This document shows, piece by piece, positions 56,533 through 64,000 of a DNA stretch of 64,000 nucleotides. Both the position numbers and the translations under genes were made by a program. This DNA comes from JADJYF01 sp965278995 (lineage in GTDB: Bacteria; Pseudomonadota; Gammaproteobacteria; Ga0077536): NCBI GenBank assembly GCA_965278995.1, contig OZ257136.1, positions 3,038,001 through 3,102,000 on the forward strand, written 5' to 3'. The notes beneath the pieces were generated by a model, which was not told where the DNA came from, searched no databases, and saw only the letters and a list, made by a program, of their open reading frames with translations. Positions within the stretch are counted from its first letter, which is position 1; every line of letters starts with the position of its first letter.

Positions 56533-58470
56533 ATGCAAGCCGCCCTCGCATTTCGCGCCGACATCCAGGGGCTCAGGGCATTAGCCATCGCGCTCGTCGT
56601 GGCTACCCACGCCGAGATCCCCGGCTTCACCGGCGGCTTCGTCGGTGTCGACATGTTCTTTGTGCTGTCCGGTTTTCTGATCACCAGGCTGCTCGTGAAG
56701 GAGCGCTTCGCGACTGGCACCGTTCACTACGGGCGCTTCTTGATGCGTCGCCTGCAGCGGCTGCTGCCGGCGATGTACGTGATGCTGGTATCAGTAACCG
56801 TCTTCGCTGCTGCTGCGCTGTCGGACTACGAGGCCATCCTGCAGACCGGCTCACTTCTGTTCGCGCTCTCCTGGCTCAGCAATGCTTACTTCGCGTTCGC
56901 TGAATTCGATTATTTCGCGGCGCTGCAAGCCAAGGATTTCTTTCTCCATACCTGGAGCCTGGGCGTCGAGGAACAGTTCTATGTCATCTGGCCGTGGCTG
57001 ATCACGGCTGCCTTTGCCGGCACGCGCAGATACTCCCGCTTCGCGCTCGCCCTCCTGCTGGTCTCGTGCACTGGTCTGGCCCTCTGCCTTTACTGGTCGG
57101 TACAGCATTCACTGTGGGCGTTCTACATGATGCCGGCACGAAGTTGGCAGTTCGCTGCCGGGGCTGCGGTCTTCGTAGTAACGGCCAGGAGCCGACCAGG
57201 CCCGGCCGCGGCCACCGCGGCAAGCGTGGTGGGCGCGCTGCTCGTCGCCCTGTGCACGGTGTTCCTGCATCGCGGCCTCAGCTATCCGTCGGCATACGCG
57301 TTGCTGCCGACCGCCGCTACGGCCCTGCTGCTTTTCGCCGGGAGCAGCGTACCCACCGTCGGGACGACCCGGCTATTGTCGAGTGGGCTGCTGGTGTGGC
57401 TCGGCAATCGCTCGTATTCGCTGTATCTGTGGCACTGGCCAGTACTGCTAATCGGTCGCAGCTATGGGTTGGCCAACAGCAGTCTCGACTGCGCCGGGTT
57501 GCTCGGGGTATCGATGATGCTGGCGGTGCTCAGCTACCGGTACGTTGAATTGCCGTTCTGGAAGGGGCGATTCAGTGCGGCACCACCGCGTTTGGTCGCG
57601 CTCTGCGCCGTGCTTGCTGTAGTGTCGGCGATCGCTCAGGCTGAGAGCTGGGTTAGTAACCGGCAGGCCCACATACAGCGTGTTGCGGGGCAGAACGCGC
57701 GCAACGACGCGACCGCTCTGGCTACTGGCCTGCGCTGTGATTCGTGGTACCACAATGCCGACGTCATGCCCTGCACGTCAGGCAATCCACGGGCAGCACG
57801 CACGGTGGCCCTTATCGGCGACAGCATCGGGGCGCAGTGGGCGGCACTCTTGCCAGAGATCTACCGGACACCGGAGTGGCGGGTGGTAGTACTGACTAAG
57901 TCCGCGTGTGCGATGGCGGATATCGACTACTTCTACGCGCCTGTTGGCGGCGACTACGAGGTGTGCACGACCTGGCGCGGCAGGAGCATCGAATACCTGA
58001 CTGAACTCAAGCCCGATATCCTGTTTGTAGGCAGCTCGTCACGCATCGGATTCGACGAAACGCAGTGGGTAACTGGGGCGCGGCGTGTATACGCCAGGCT
58101 GGCCTCGGCTGCCGCCTCGGTCGTCGTGATTCCGGGTACGCCAGACCTTGGCTTCGACGGTCCGAGTTGTCTCGAGCAGCCTTACCGCTACACCGCGCGC
58201 CTGCGCGACAGCGAACGCCTGTGCGAAGTGCCGCTGTCCGATGAGGTGACTGCGACCGTGGCAAACTATCTGGCAAGCGCAGCGCAGCATTACGCAAACG
58301 TGCACGTCCTCGATCTCACCGATCTGGTGTGCCCTGGCCGTCGCTGTGCGGCGCGGAACGAGAGCGGCATCGCCGTGTTCCGCGATGAGCAGCATTTGAG
58401 CGCGACATTCGTCAAGTCACTTGCTCCGCAGGTTCTGAAGCGTCTGACCGCGATGGGTGCTGCGAATTGA
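56533..58470 (+). CDS. OafA-type membrane acyltransferase with C-terminal SGNH domain
   Basis: 645 residues. The N-terminal acyltransferase-3 domain has about 10-11 membrane helices: FRADIQGLRALAIALVV starts it, then GFVGVDMFFVLSGFLIT, the RLLPA segment and HTWSLGVEEQFYVIWP. The C-terminal part is a periplasmic SGNH esterase fold with GDSI (D430) and DEQH (D618, H621). Such fusions O-acetylate lipopolysaccharide O-antigen or other surface glycans. The ATG at 56533 is chosen as it starts directly at the domain; the open frame extends upstream into the PilY1-like gene. The 127-bp gap before it shows no terminator. Confidence 0.92.
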   Translation: MQAALAFRADIQGLRALAIALVVATHAEIPGFTGGFVGVDMFFVLSGFLITRLLVKERFATGTVHYGRFLMRRLQRLLPAMYVMLVSVTVFAAAALSDYEAILQTGSLLFALSWLSNAYFAFAEFDYFAALQAKDFFLHTWSLGVEEQFYVIWPWLITAAFAGTRRYSRFALALLLVSCTGLALCLYWSVQHSLWAFYMMPARSWQFAAGAAVFVVTARSRPGPAAATAASVVGALLVALCTVFLHRGLSYPSAYALLPTAATALLLFAGSSVPTVGTTRLLSSGLLVWLGNRSYSLYLWHWPVLLIGRSYGLANSSLDCAGLLGVSMMLAVLSYRYVELPFWKGRFSAAPPRLVALCAVLAVVSAIAQAESWVSNRQAHIQRVAGQNARNDATALATGLRCDSWYHNADVMPCTSGNPRAARTVALIGDSIGAQWAALLPEIYRTPEWRVVVLTKSACAMADIDYFYAPVGGDYEVCTTWRGRSIEYLTELKPDILFVGSSSRIGFDETQWVTGARRVYARLASAAASVVVIPGTPDLGFDGPSCLEQPYRYTARLRDSERLCEVPLSDEVTATVANYLASAAQHYANVHVLDLTDLVCPGRRCAARNESGIAVFRDEQHLSATFVKSLAPQVLKRLTAMGAAN

Positions 58471-58652
58471 TTCGCATCGCGACTCGCCGCAGAATCGGGC
58501 AGATTGCTCTCCGTCGGGAATTGCGGCCGCCCTGGCGGTATCGGCCATGAGCGGGTCTGTATCAGGAGCGTGCCGATGACTGACTACGTTCTCCGTATCG
58601 TCGCGTAACCGAGCTTGCGATACGTCGTGCCGCTGGCAAGCCCAAAGAATAT

Positions 58653-58668
58653 CCCGCGCTGTCGCGGG
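58653..58668. other. Small hairpin before the MBL gene
   Basis: CCCGCG-CTGT-CGCGGG ends a few bases before the AAGGA ribosome binding site of the next gene. It could affect translation. The rest of the 58471-58685 gap holds a loose inverted repeat CGTATCG...CGATACG and no gene. Confidence 0.35.
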
Positions 58669-58685
58669 AGCAAGGAAACGATGCC

Positions 58686-59411
58686 ATGCAAATGCGTGTA
58701 GATGAAATCGCTGACCGTATCTATCGCTTCTCAACGCTCATGGCGGACTTTCCGCCCGTCGGCTTCACCTTCAACCAATATCTCATCGACGGCGACGAAC
58801 CATTGCTGTTCCATTGCGGCGGCCGCGGTCTGTTTCCGCTGGTGTCCACAGCGGTTGCCGGGGTCATTGCGCTGGAACGGCTGCGCTGGATTTCCTTCGG
58901 ACACGTCGAATCCGACGAATGCGGATCGATGAATCAGTGGCTGGCGGTCGCCCCCCGCGCCGAAGTGGTGCATGGCGCGATCGCTTGCATGGTCTCACTG
59001 AACGATCTCGCCGATCGTCCGCCTCGTCCGTTGGCGAACAACGAGGTCATCGAACTGGGGGGCAAGCGCGTACGCTATATCGACACCCCCCACGTTCCTC
59101 ACGCCTGGGAATCGGGCTTGCTGTTTGAAGAGACGACCAGGACGCTCTTCACCGGCGACCTCTTCACGCAATTGGGCGATGGACCTGCACTATCCCGGCA
59201 GAGCATTGCGGAGGCTGCCATCGCAGCCGAAGAAGGATTTGGTGCGACGGCACTCACGCCCGCGACCGCCTCTACCATCCGCGCGCTCAAGGCACATCGA
59301 CCCGAGCGGCTGGCGGTGATGCACGGCTCATGCTTCGCCGGCGACTGCGAGGGCGAGCTCGAAACGCTGGCGGCCTATTTCGAAGTCCGCTTGAAAGCCA
59401 GCCAGGCTTAG
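58686..59411 (+). CDS. MBL-fold metalloprotein, flavodiiron/ODP-like
   Basis: 241 residues of metallo-beta-lactamase fold. The metal motif is HVESDECG, the HxExDx form seen in flavodiiron proteins and ODP-type oxygen-binding diiron proteins rather than HxHxDH of hydrolases. Further ligands are probably in TPHVPHAWES, LFTGDLFTQ and MHGSC. There is no flavodoxin domain, which fits ODP-like proteins. It may bind or reduce O2 or sense it (inference). ATG at 58686 with AAGGA 9 bp upstream; an ATG two codons later is also possible. No operon partners. Confidence 0.82.
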   Translation: MQMRVDEIADRIYRFSTLMADFPPVGFTFNQYLIDGDEPLLFHCGGRGLFPLVSTAVAGVIALERLRWISFGHVESDECGSMNQWLAVAPRAEVVHGAIACMVSLNDLADRPPRPLANNEVIELGGKRVRYIDTPHVPHAWESGLLFEETTRTLFTGDLFTQLGDGPALSRQSIAEAAIAAEEGFGATALTPATASTIRALKAHRPERLAVMHGSCFAGDCEGELETLAAYFEVRLKASQA

Positions 59412-59487
59412 GATCTTGTCGGACGTAAGCTGAATCTAGTTCGGCGATAGGACAGCGGTCGATTCTCTAAGTCAGACAGGCTCCTGG
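59409..59487. repeat. REP-like palindromic element, copy B
   Basis: Begins inside the stop codon of the MBL gene. TAGGATCTTGTCGGACGTAA faces CTAAGTCAGACAGGCTCCTGG, with an inner GAATC / GATTC pair. The left half is close to copy A at 24418-24499 (shared TGTCGGAC, GAATCTA, CGGCG). Confidence 0.65.
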
Positions 59488-59548
59488 TCCTGCTTGGCCA
59501 CCGAGTGAACCGAACTCAGCGACTGTCGATCGATATCGCGCGCGGACA

Positions 59549-60031
59549 TCAAGACAACTTGGCGTCGGCCACCACGATCCCGTCTTCATCCGCATACAGA
59601 TAATCGCCCGGCTCGATGACGACTTCGGCGAAACGCACCGTGACGTTGCGTTCGCCCTCGCCTTTCTTGACGCTCTTGCGCGGATTGGTCGCGATCGCTT
59701 TGACGCCAATCTGAATCTCGCTGATCGGGCCGGAGTCCCGGATGCTGCCGTAGACGATGATGCCGGCCCAGTTGTTCTGCTCGCCGAGCAAGGCTAGTTG
59801 GTCGCCGACCAGGGCGCATCGCAGCGAGCCGCCGCCATCGACGACCAGCACGCGGCCTTCGCCCGGCTTCTCGAGTTCAGCGCGCACCAGGCTGTTGTCC
59901 TCGAATACTTTGAGCGTGACTACCGGCCCTTCGAACGCGATGACGCCGCCGAAGTCGCCGAACATCGGCGCCAGGATGCGCAGCTTTTCGCCGTGCAGGT
60001 CGTAGAGATCGGCAGTTGCCTGATGAGCCAT
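59549..60031 (-). CDS. RraA family protein
   Basis: 160 residues, the length of E. coli RraA (161). GGVIAFEGPVVTLKVFEDN at the start, GGGSLRCALVGDQLA, and YGSIRDS, which keeps the Arg-Asp of the GxxRD site used by HMG/CHA-type aldolases of this fold. E. coli RraA inhibits RNase E; others are 4-hydroxy-4-methyl-2-oxoglutarate aldolases. The sequence alone does not decide. It lies 50 bp after glmU, same strand. Confidence 0.93.
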   Translation of the reverse strand: MAHQATADLYDLHGEKLRILAPMFGDFGGVIAFEGPVVTLKVFEDNSLVRAELEKPGEGRVLVVDGGGSLRCALVGDQLALLGEQNNWAGIIVYGSIRDSGPISEIQIGVKAIATNPRKSVKKGEGERNVTVRFAEVVIEPGDYLYADEDGIVVADAKLS

Positions 60032-60081
60032 GAGAATTCCTCTGCAAACGCTGCCGCGCCATCAGCTGATGCGGCGCTACA

Positions 60082-61449
60082 TTACTTCTTGGTCTTGCGC
60101 GGGCGCGCCCAACCTGAGATGGTTTTCTGTCGGACGCGACTGATCACGAGTTTATCGGCTTCGACGTCTTCGGTCACGGTCGTGCCGGCGCCGATTGTGA
60201 CGCCGCGACCGATGCGCACCGGTGCGACGAGCTGCGTATCGGAGCCGATAAAGACGTCGTCTTCGATGATGGTCTTGTGCTTGTTCGCGCCATCGTAATT
60301 GCAGGTGATGGTCCCGGCGCCGACATTGACCGAACGCCCGATCTCGGCATCGCCGACATAGGCCAGATGGTTGACCTTGCTGCCGTCGCCGATGGTGGAT
60401 TTCTTGATTTCGACGAAATTGCCGATGTGAGTGTCGCGGCCGAGCTCGGTTTCCGGGCGTACACGCGAGAAGGGTCCGATGCGCGAGGCCGGCCCGATCA
60501 CAGCGCTATCGACAACGCAATTCGGCAGGATTTCGACATCGTCGGCAATGGTCGAATTGGAAATCACATTGTTCGGGCCGATACGCACGCGGTCGCCGAT
60601 TACGACGCTGCCTTCGAAGATCACATTGACGTCGATAATCACATCGCGTCCGCACCGCAACTCGCCGCGGACGTCGATCCGCGAAGGGTCGAGCAGGGTC
60701 ACGCCGGCGTCCATCAACTGACCGGCAATCCGCGTCTGGTGGATGCGTTCGACTTCAGCAAGCTGCCGGCGATTGTTGACGCCCATCGCTTCGTCTTCGT
60801 CGCTGATCAGCACGCCTTTGACTGTCACGCCTTCAGCAACTGCCATTTCGACGCAGTCGGTGAGGTAATACTCACCTTGCGCATTGGCATTGCCAAGCCG
60901 CGGGATCCAGCGTTTCAGGCTGGCTGCGGCGATCGCCATGATGCCGGTGTTGATTTCGTCGATAGTGCGCTCGGATTCACTGGCGTCTTTATGCTCGACG
61001 ATGCGCGCGACGTTGCCCGAAACATCGCGCACGATGCGGCCATAGCCGCTCGGGTTGCTCATGCTCACCGTCAACACGGCGAAGCCGCTGTCAGTGCCGG
61101 CCGCCAGCAGGCTGCGAAGGGATTCCGCACGCAGCAGGGGTACATCACCGTACAGAATGACGACGAGACCGTCGTCGGGCAGGTTGGCCAGGGTCTGCGC
61201 AACGGCATGCCCCGTACCCAATTGTTCGGCCTGTTCGACCCAGGTCAATTCGCGGTGCGCGAGTCCCTGCTTCAACTGCTCGCCACCATGACCGTAGACC
61301 AGCACCGGCTGCGCAGAGGAGATTTCCGCCGCTGTATCGAGCACGTGTTCGACCATGGACTTGCCAGCCACCCGATGCATGACTTTCGGCAGATCGGAAT
61401 GCATGCGCTTGCCCTGCCCTGCGGCAAGGACGACGATGGCAGCAGTCAT
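60082..61449 (-). CDS. glmU: Bifunctional GlcNAc-1-P uridyltransferase / GlcN-1-P acetyltransferase
   Basis: Makes UDP-GlcNAc for murein, LPS and, here, the epimerase WecB. 455 residues: an N-terminal pyrophosphorylase with VLAAGQGKRMHSDLPKVMH and a C-terminal left-handed beta helix of hexapeptide repeats (VIGDRVRIGPN, IGRGVTIGAGTTV) with acetyl-transfer residues in YVGDAEIGRSVNVGAGTITCNYDG. It follows the atp operon as in many Gammaproteobacteria, with hairpins between. Confidence 0.97.
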   Translation of the reverse strand: MTAAIVVLAAGQGKRMHSDLPKVMHRVAGKSMVEHVLDTAAEISSAQPVLVYGHGGEQLKQGLAHRELTWVEQAEQLGTGHAVAQTLANLPDDGLVVILYGDVPLLRAESLRSLLAAGTDSGFAVLTVSMSNPSGYGRIVRDVSGNVARIVEHKDASESERTIDEINTGIMAIAAASLKRWIPRLGNANAQGEYYLTDCVEMAVAEGVTVKGVLISDEDEAMGVNNRRQLAEVERIHQTRIAGQLMDAGVTLLDPSRIDVRGELRCGRDVIIDVNVIFEGSVVIGDRVRIGPNNVISNSTIADDVEILPNCVVDSAVIGPASRIGPFSRVRPETELGRDTHIGNFVEIKKSTIGDGSKVNHLAYVGDAEIGRSVNVGAGTITCNYDGANKHKTIIEDDVFIGSDTQLVAPVRIGRGVTIGAGTTVTEDVEADKLVISRVRQKTISGWARPRKTKK

Positions 61450-61526
61450 ATGTTCTCCCGCCTGCTAAGGATTGGCGTTATTCGCGGCATGATAGCGCGG
61501 CCACAATTCAGCGCCGACGTATCGGC

Positions 61527-61555
61527 GGCGCGGCCCCCAGGATAGCGGCCGCGCC
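61527..61555 (-). terminator. Hairpin between atpC and glmU
   Basis: GGCGCGGCC / GGCCGCGCC, 9-bp perfect stem with an 11-nt loop, 20 bp past the atpC stop. A second small hairpin, GCCGA-CGTA-TCGGC, is directly next to it (61513-61526). No U-tract. Confidence 0.55.
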
Positions 61556-61574
61556 CGAAGGATTTGAATGCGGT

Positions 61575-62000
61575 TCAGCGGCCGCCGCGGCGGCGGAGGC
61601 GCTCGATGGTCTGCAACTGGGCGATGGTTTCGGCGAGTTCGGCGCGGGCTTTGGCATAGTCCATCGCGCCGGTGTTCTCACTCAGCGCGCGCTCGGCAGC
61701 TTCCTTGGCGCGAACAACTGCGGCCTCATCGAGATCTTCGGCGCGCTCAGCGGTATCCGACAAGACGGTGACGACGCGAGGCTGCACTTCGAGCATGCCA
61801 CCGGAAATGTAGAACGCCTGGTCAGCGCCGCCTTCGAGCTTCAACCGCACTTCACCCGGGCCGAGCCGCGTCAACAGCGGCGCGTGGCCCGGCGCGATGC
61901 CGACTTCACCGAGAATGGCAGGCGCAAAAATCATCTCGGCCAGGCCGGAGAAGATTTCGCGCTCGGCGCTCACGATATCGACGTGGATGGTCATTGCCAT
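61575..62000 (-). CDS. atpC: ATP synthase F1 epsilon subunit
   Basis: 141 residues. An N-terminal beta sandwich (IHVDIVSAEREIFSGLAEMIFAPAILGEVGIAPGHAPLL) and a C-terminal two-helix arm (EAAVVRAKEAAERAL...). Central-stalk subunit that can inhibit ATP hydrolysis. ATG at 62000; an ATG two codons later is also possible. Last gene of the atp operon. Confidence 0.96.
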   Translation of the reverse strand: MAMTIHVDIVSAEREIFSGLAEMIFAPAILGEVGIAPGHAPLLTRLGPGEVRLKLEGGADQAFYISGGMLEVQPRVVTVLSDTAERAEDLDEAAVVRAKEAAERALSENTGAMDYAKARAELAETIAQLQTIERLRRRGGR

Positions 62001-62025
62001 GGTCTACCTCGCTTGGTGCGCCGCG

Positions 62026-63423
62026 CTAAATCTTCTTCGCCTTCTCGACCGCTTCTTCGATCGAGCCGACCATGTAGAACGCCTGTTCCGGCAGATGATC
62101 GTACTCGCCGCTGACGATGGCCTTGAAGCCCGCAATCGTATCCTTCAGCGACACATACTTGCCGGGTGTGCCAGTGAACACTTCCGCAACCGAGAACGGC
62201 TGCGACAGGAATCGCTGGATCTTGCGCGCCCGGTAGACCGTGAGTTTGTCCGTCTCGGACAATTCGTCCATACCGAGGATGGCGATGATGTCGCGCAGTT
62301 CCTTGTAGCGCTGCAGCGTATTCTGCACGGCGCGCGCAGTGTCGTAGTGATCCTGGCCAACAATCAGCGGGTCGAGCTGACGGCTGGTCGAATCGAGCGG
62401 GTCGACGGCCGGATAAATGCCGAGCTCGGCAATCTGGCGCGACAATACGACGGTAGCGTCGAGATGGGCGAAGGTTGTAGCCGGACTCGGGTCGGTCAAG
62501 TCGTCGGCCGGCACGTAGACGGCCTGAATCGACGTGATCGAACCGGATTTCGTCGACGTGATGCGCTCCTGCAGCTTGCCCATTTCCTCGGCCAGCGTCG
62601 GCTGATAGCCCACCGCCGACGGCATACGGCCGAGCAGCGCGGAAACTTCCACACCGGCCAGGGTGAAACGATAGATGTTGTCGATGAACAGCAGCACGTC
62701 GCGACCTTCGTCGCGGAACTTCTCGGCGATGGTCAGACCGGTCAGAGCGACACGCAGACGGTTACCCGGCGGTTCATTCATCTGCCCATAGACCATCGCG
62801 ACTTTGGACTTCTCGAAATCCTTGACGTCGACGACGCCGGCTTCCTGCATTTCGTGATAGAAGTCATTGCCTTCGCGGGTTCGTTCGCCGACACCGGTGA
62901 ACACCGACAGACCGGAATGCTCGGTCGCAATGTTATTGATGAGTTCCATCATGTTGACGGTCTTGCCGACACCGGCACCGCCGAACAGGCCAACCTTGCC
63001 GCCTTTGGCGAACGGACAGACCAGGTCGATGACCTTGATGCCGGTCTCGAGCAGCTCGGTGGTCGGCGACAGTTCGACGAACTTCGGCGCTTCGCGATGG
63101 ATGACCATGCGCTCGTCCTCGCCTATCGGGCCGAGTTCGTCGATGGGATCGCCGAGCACGTTCATGATGCGGCCAAGCGTTTTCACGCCTACCGGCACCT
63201 TGATGCCCTCGCCGGTGTTGACTGCAACCATGCCGCGGCGCAAACCGTCAGTCGAGCCGAGCGCGATGGTTCTGACCACGCCGTCGCCGAGCTGCTGCTG
63301 CACTTCGAGCGTGATCGCCGTACCGTCGATCTTGAGCGCGTCGTAAATATGCGGCACGCCGGAAGTCGGGAACTTCACGTCCACGACGGCGCCAATAACC
63401 TGTACTACATCTCCAGAACTCAT
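62026..63423 (-). CDS. atpD: ATP synthase F1 beta subunit
   Basis: Catalytic subunit, 465 residues. P-loop GGAGVGKT, the Walker B region DVLLFIDNIYRF and the family signature PAVDPLDSTS are present. It follows atpG by about 60 bp and precedes atpC by 25 bp. Confidence 0.99.
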   Translation of the reverse strand: MSSGDVVQVIGAVVDVKFPTSGVPHIYDALKIDGTAITLEVQQQLGDGVVRTIALGSTDGLRRGMVAVNTGEGIKVPVGVKTLGRIMNVLGDPIDELGPIGEDERMVIHREAPKFVELSPTTELLETGIKVIDLVCPFAKGGKVGLFGGAGVGKTVNMMELINNIATEHSGLSVFTGVGERTREGNDFYHEMQEAGVVDVKDFEKSKVAMVYGQMNEPPGNRLRVALTGLTIAEKFRDEGRDVLLFIDNIYRFTLAGVEVSALLGRMPSAVGYQPTLAEEMGKLQERITSTKSGSITSIQAVYVPADDLTDPSPATTFAHLDATVVLSRQIAELGIYPAVDPLDSTSRQLDPLIVGQDHYDTARAVQNTLQRYKELRDIIAILGMDELSETDKLTVYRARKIQRFLSQPFSVAEVFTGTPGKYVSLKDTIAGFKAIVSGEYDHLPEQAFYMVGSIEEAVEKAKKI

Positions 63424-63482
63424 CGCTAAAGTTCCTCTCTTCGGATTCTTTGATTCTATGTTTCAGTCTGCGCGTCGGTCGA

Positions 63483-64000
63483 TCAGACCGCGGCGGCGCC
63501 GGCGACAATCTCCGACAGCTCCTGCGTAATGGCTGCCTGTCGCGCTTTGTTGTAGATCAGCTGGAGTTCGCCAATCAATTTGCCGGCATTGTCCGAGGCC
63601 GATTTCATCGCGACCATGCGCGCGGCCTGCTCGCAGGCAATATTCTCGACCACGCCCTGGTAGACGAGCGATTCGATGTAACGCGTGAGAAGCTGGTCCA
63701 TCACTTCGCGCGCTTCGGGCTCGTAGATATAGTCCCAGTGGTGTTTCAGATCGGTGCTGTCTTCCTGCACCAAAGGCAACAACTGTTCGAAAGTCGGCTT
63801 CTGCGTCATGCGGTTGACGAACTGGTTGTAGACCAGATGAACCTGATCGACGCGACCTTCGTCGAAGGCATCGAGCATGATCTTGATAGTGCCAATGAGC
63901 TGTTCGAGTTTCGGCGAATCACCGAGCGCGCTGACCTGGCCGACGATCCGACCGCCGATACGCGAGAAGAAGCCGATGCCTTTGTTGCCGATCACGCACA
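63483..64000 (-). CDS. atpG: ATP synthase F1 gamma subunit, C-terminal part (5' end outside window)
   Basis: The frame is open to the window edge. VIGNKGIGFFSR in the middle of the protein and the C-terminal signature MVAMKSASDNAGKLIGELQLIYNKARQAAITQELSEIV are diagnostic. Rotor subunit of F1. The first ~115 residues lie beyond 64000. Confidence 0.97.
   Translation of the reverse strand, partial: CVIGNKGIGFFSRIGGRIVGQVSALGDSPKLEQLIGTIKIMLDAFDEGRVDQVHLVYNQFVNRMTQKPTFEQLLPLVQEDSTDLKHHWDYIYEPEAREVMDQLLTRYIESLVYQGVVENIACEQAARMVAMKSASDNAGKLIGELQLIYNKARQAAITQELSEIVAGAAAV

Noticed and set aside
60277..63429. Long plus-strand open frames of 422 and 510 codons
   Set aside because: Antisense to glmU and atpD, whose identities are certain.

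Overview
The window is a GC-rich bacterial chromosome segment, best read as a gammaproteobacterium. The support is a single-chain PurL of about 1,290 residues, a FabA-type dehydratase, the order pyrG-kdsA-eno-ftsB-ispD-ispF, an atpG-atpD-atpC-glmU cluster, and a 16S-tRNAIle-tRNAAla-23S-5S operon with E. coli-like boxA sites. I cannot name the genus; the combination would fit the Xanthomonadales / Nevskiales / Steroidobacterales neighbourhood (inference). No phage, CRISPR array, plasmid gene or intact insertion sequence is visible.

Layout. 1-7.9 kb: the end of a secretin-like protein, a Baeyer-Villiger-type flavin monooxygenase, purL, a cysteine hydrolase and an Smr-domain protein. 7.9-15.3 kb (minus strand): a membrane Ser/Thr kinase, then the housekeeping run pyrG-kdsA-eno-ftsB-ispD-ispF. 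15.7-17.4 kb: formate-tetrahydrofolate ligase (plus strand). 17.5-23.1 kb: a complete rRNA operon on the minus strand with a strong promoter. 23.2-27.2 kb: tyrS, and divergent from it an M23 endopeptidase coupled to anmK (murein turnover).

27.2-38.4 kb is the main accessory region. It is a PEP-CTERM / extracellular polysaccharide locus: PrsT-type TPR protein, a PEP-CTERM substrate protein behind a near-consensus sigma-54 promoter, UDP-GlcNAc 2-epimerase, a PEP-CTERM-type polysaccharide deacetylase fused to a family 2 glycosyltransferase (with two predicted zinc ligands replaced), a FAD oxidoreductase, a second intact deacetylase and a GT-C membrane glycosyltransferase. The exosortase and the PrsK/PrsR regulators are not in the window. 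The genes on either side (tyrS-M23-anmK, then erpA-bactofilin-DUF6776-like-argC) form one block in Pseudomonas as I recall it, so the locus looks inserted into a conserved backbone.

38.5-43.9 kb: erpA, bactofilin, coiled-coil membrane protein and argC on the minus strand; hemJ, hemL and a small TPR protein on the plus strand. 44.0-47.9 kb: an envelope pair made of a TPR/beta-barrel outer-membrane protein and a large FecR-domain secreted protein. This is a good candidate for a Slam-like (type XI) secretion pair. 48.0-52.6 kb (minus): fabA behind a PhoPQ-like two-component system with a PepSY protein, then a small unknown protein and a nitrilase-family amidase. 52.8-58.5 kb (plus): a PilY1-like protein with calcium-binding repeats and a C-terminal sorting-like tail, then an OafA-type acyltransferase. 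58.7-64 kb: an MBL-fold protein, an RraA-family protein, glmU and the end of the ATP synthase operon, with atpG cut by the window edge.

Small repeats recur between genes. There are two copies of an approximately 80-bp palindromic element (24.4 and 59.4 kb) and a perfect 14-bp inverted repeat at 7.85-7.92 kb.
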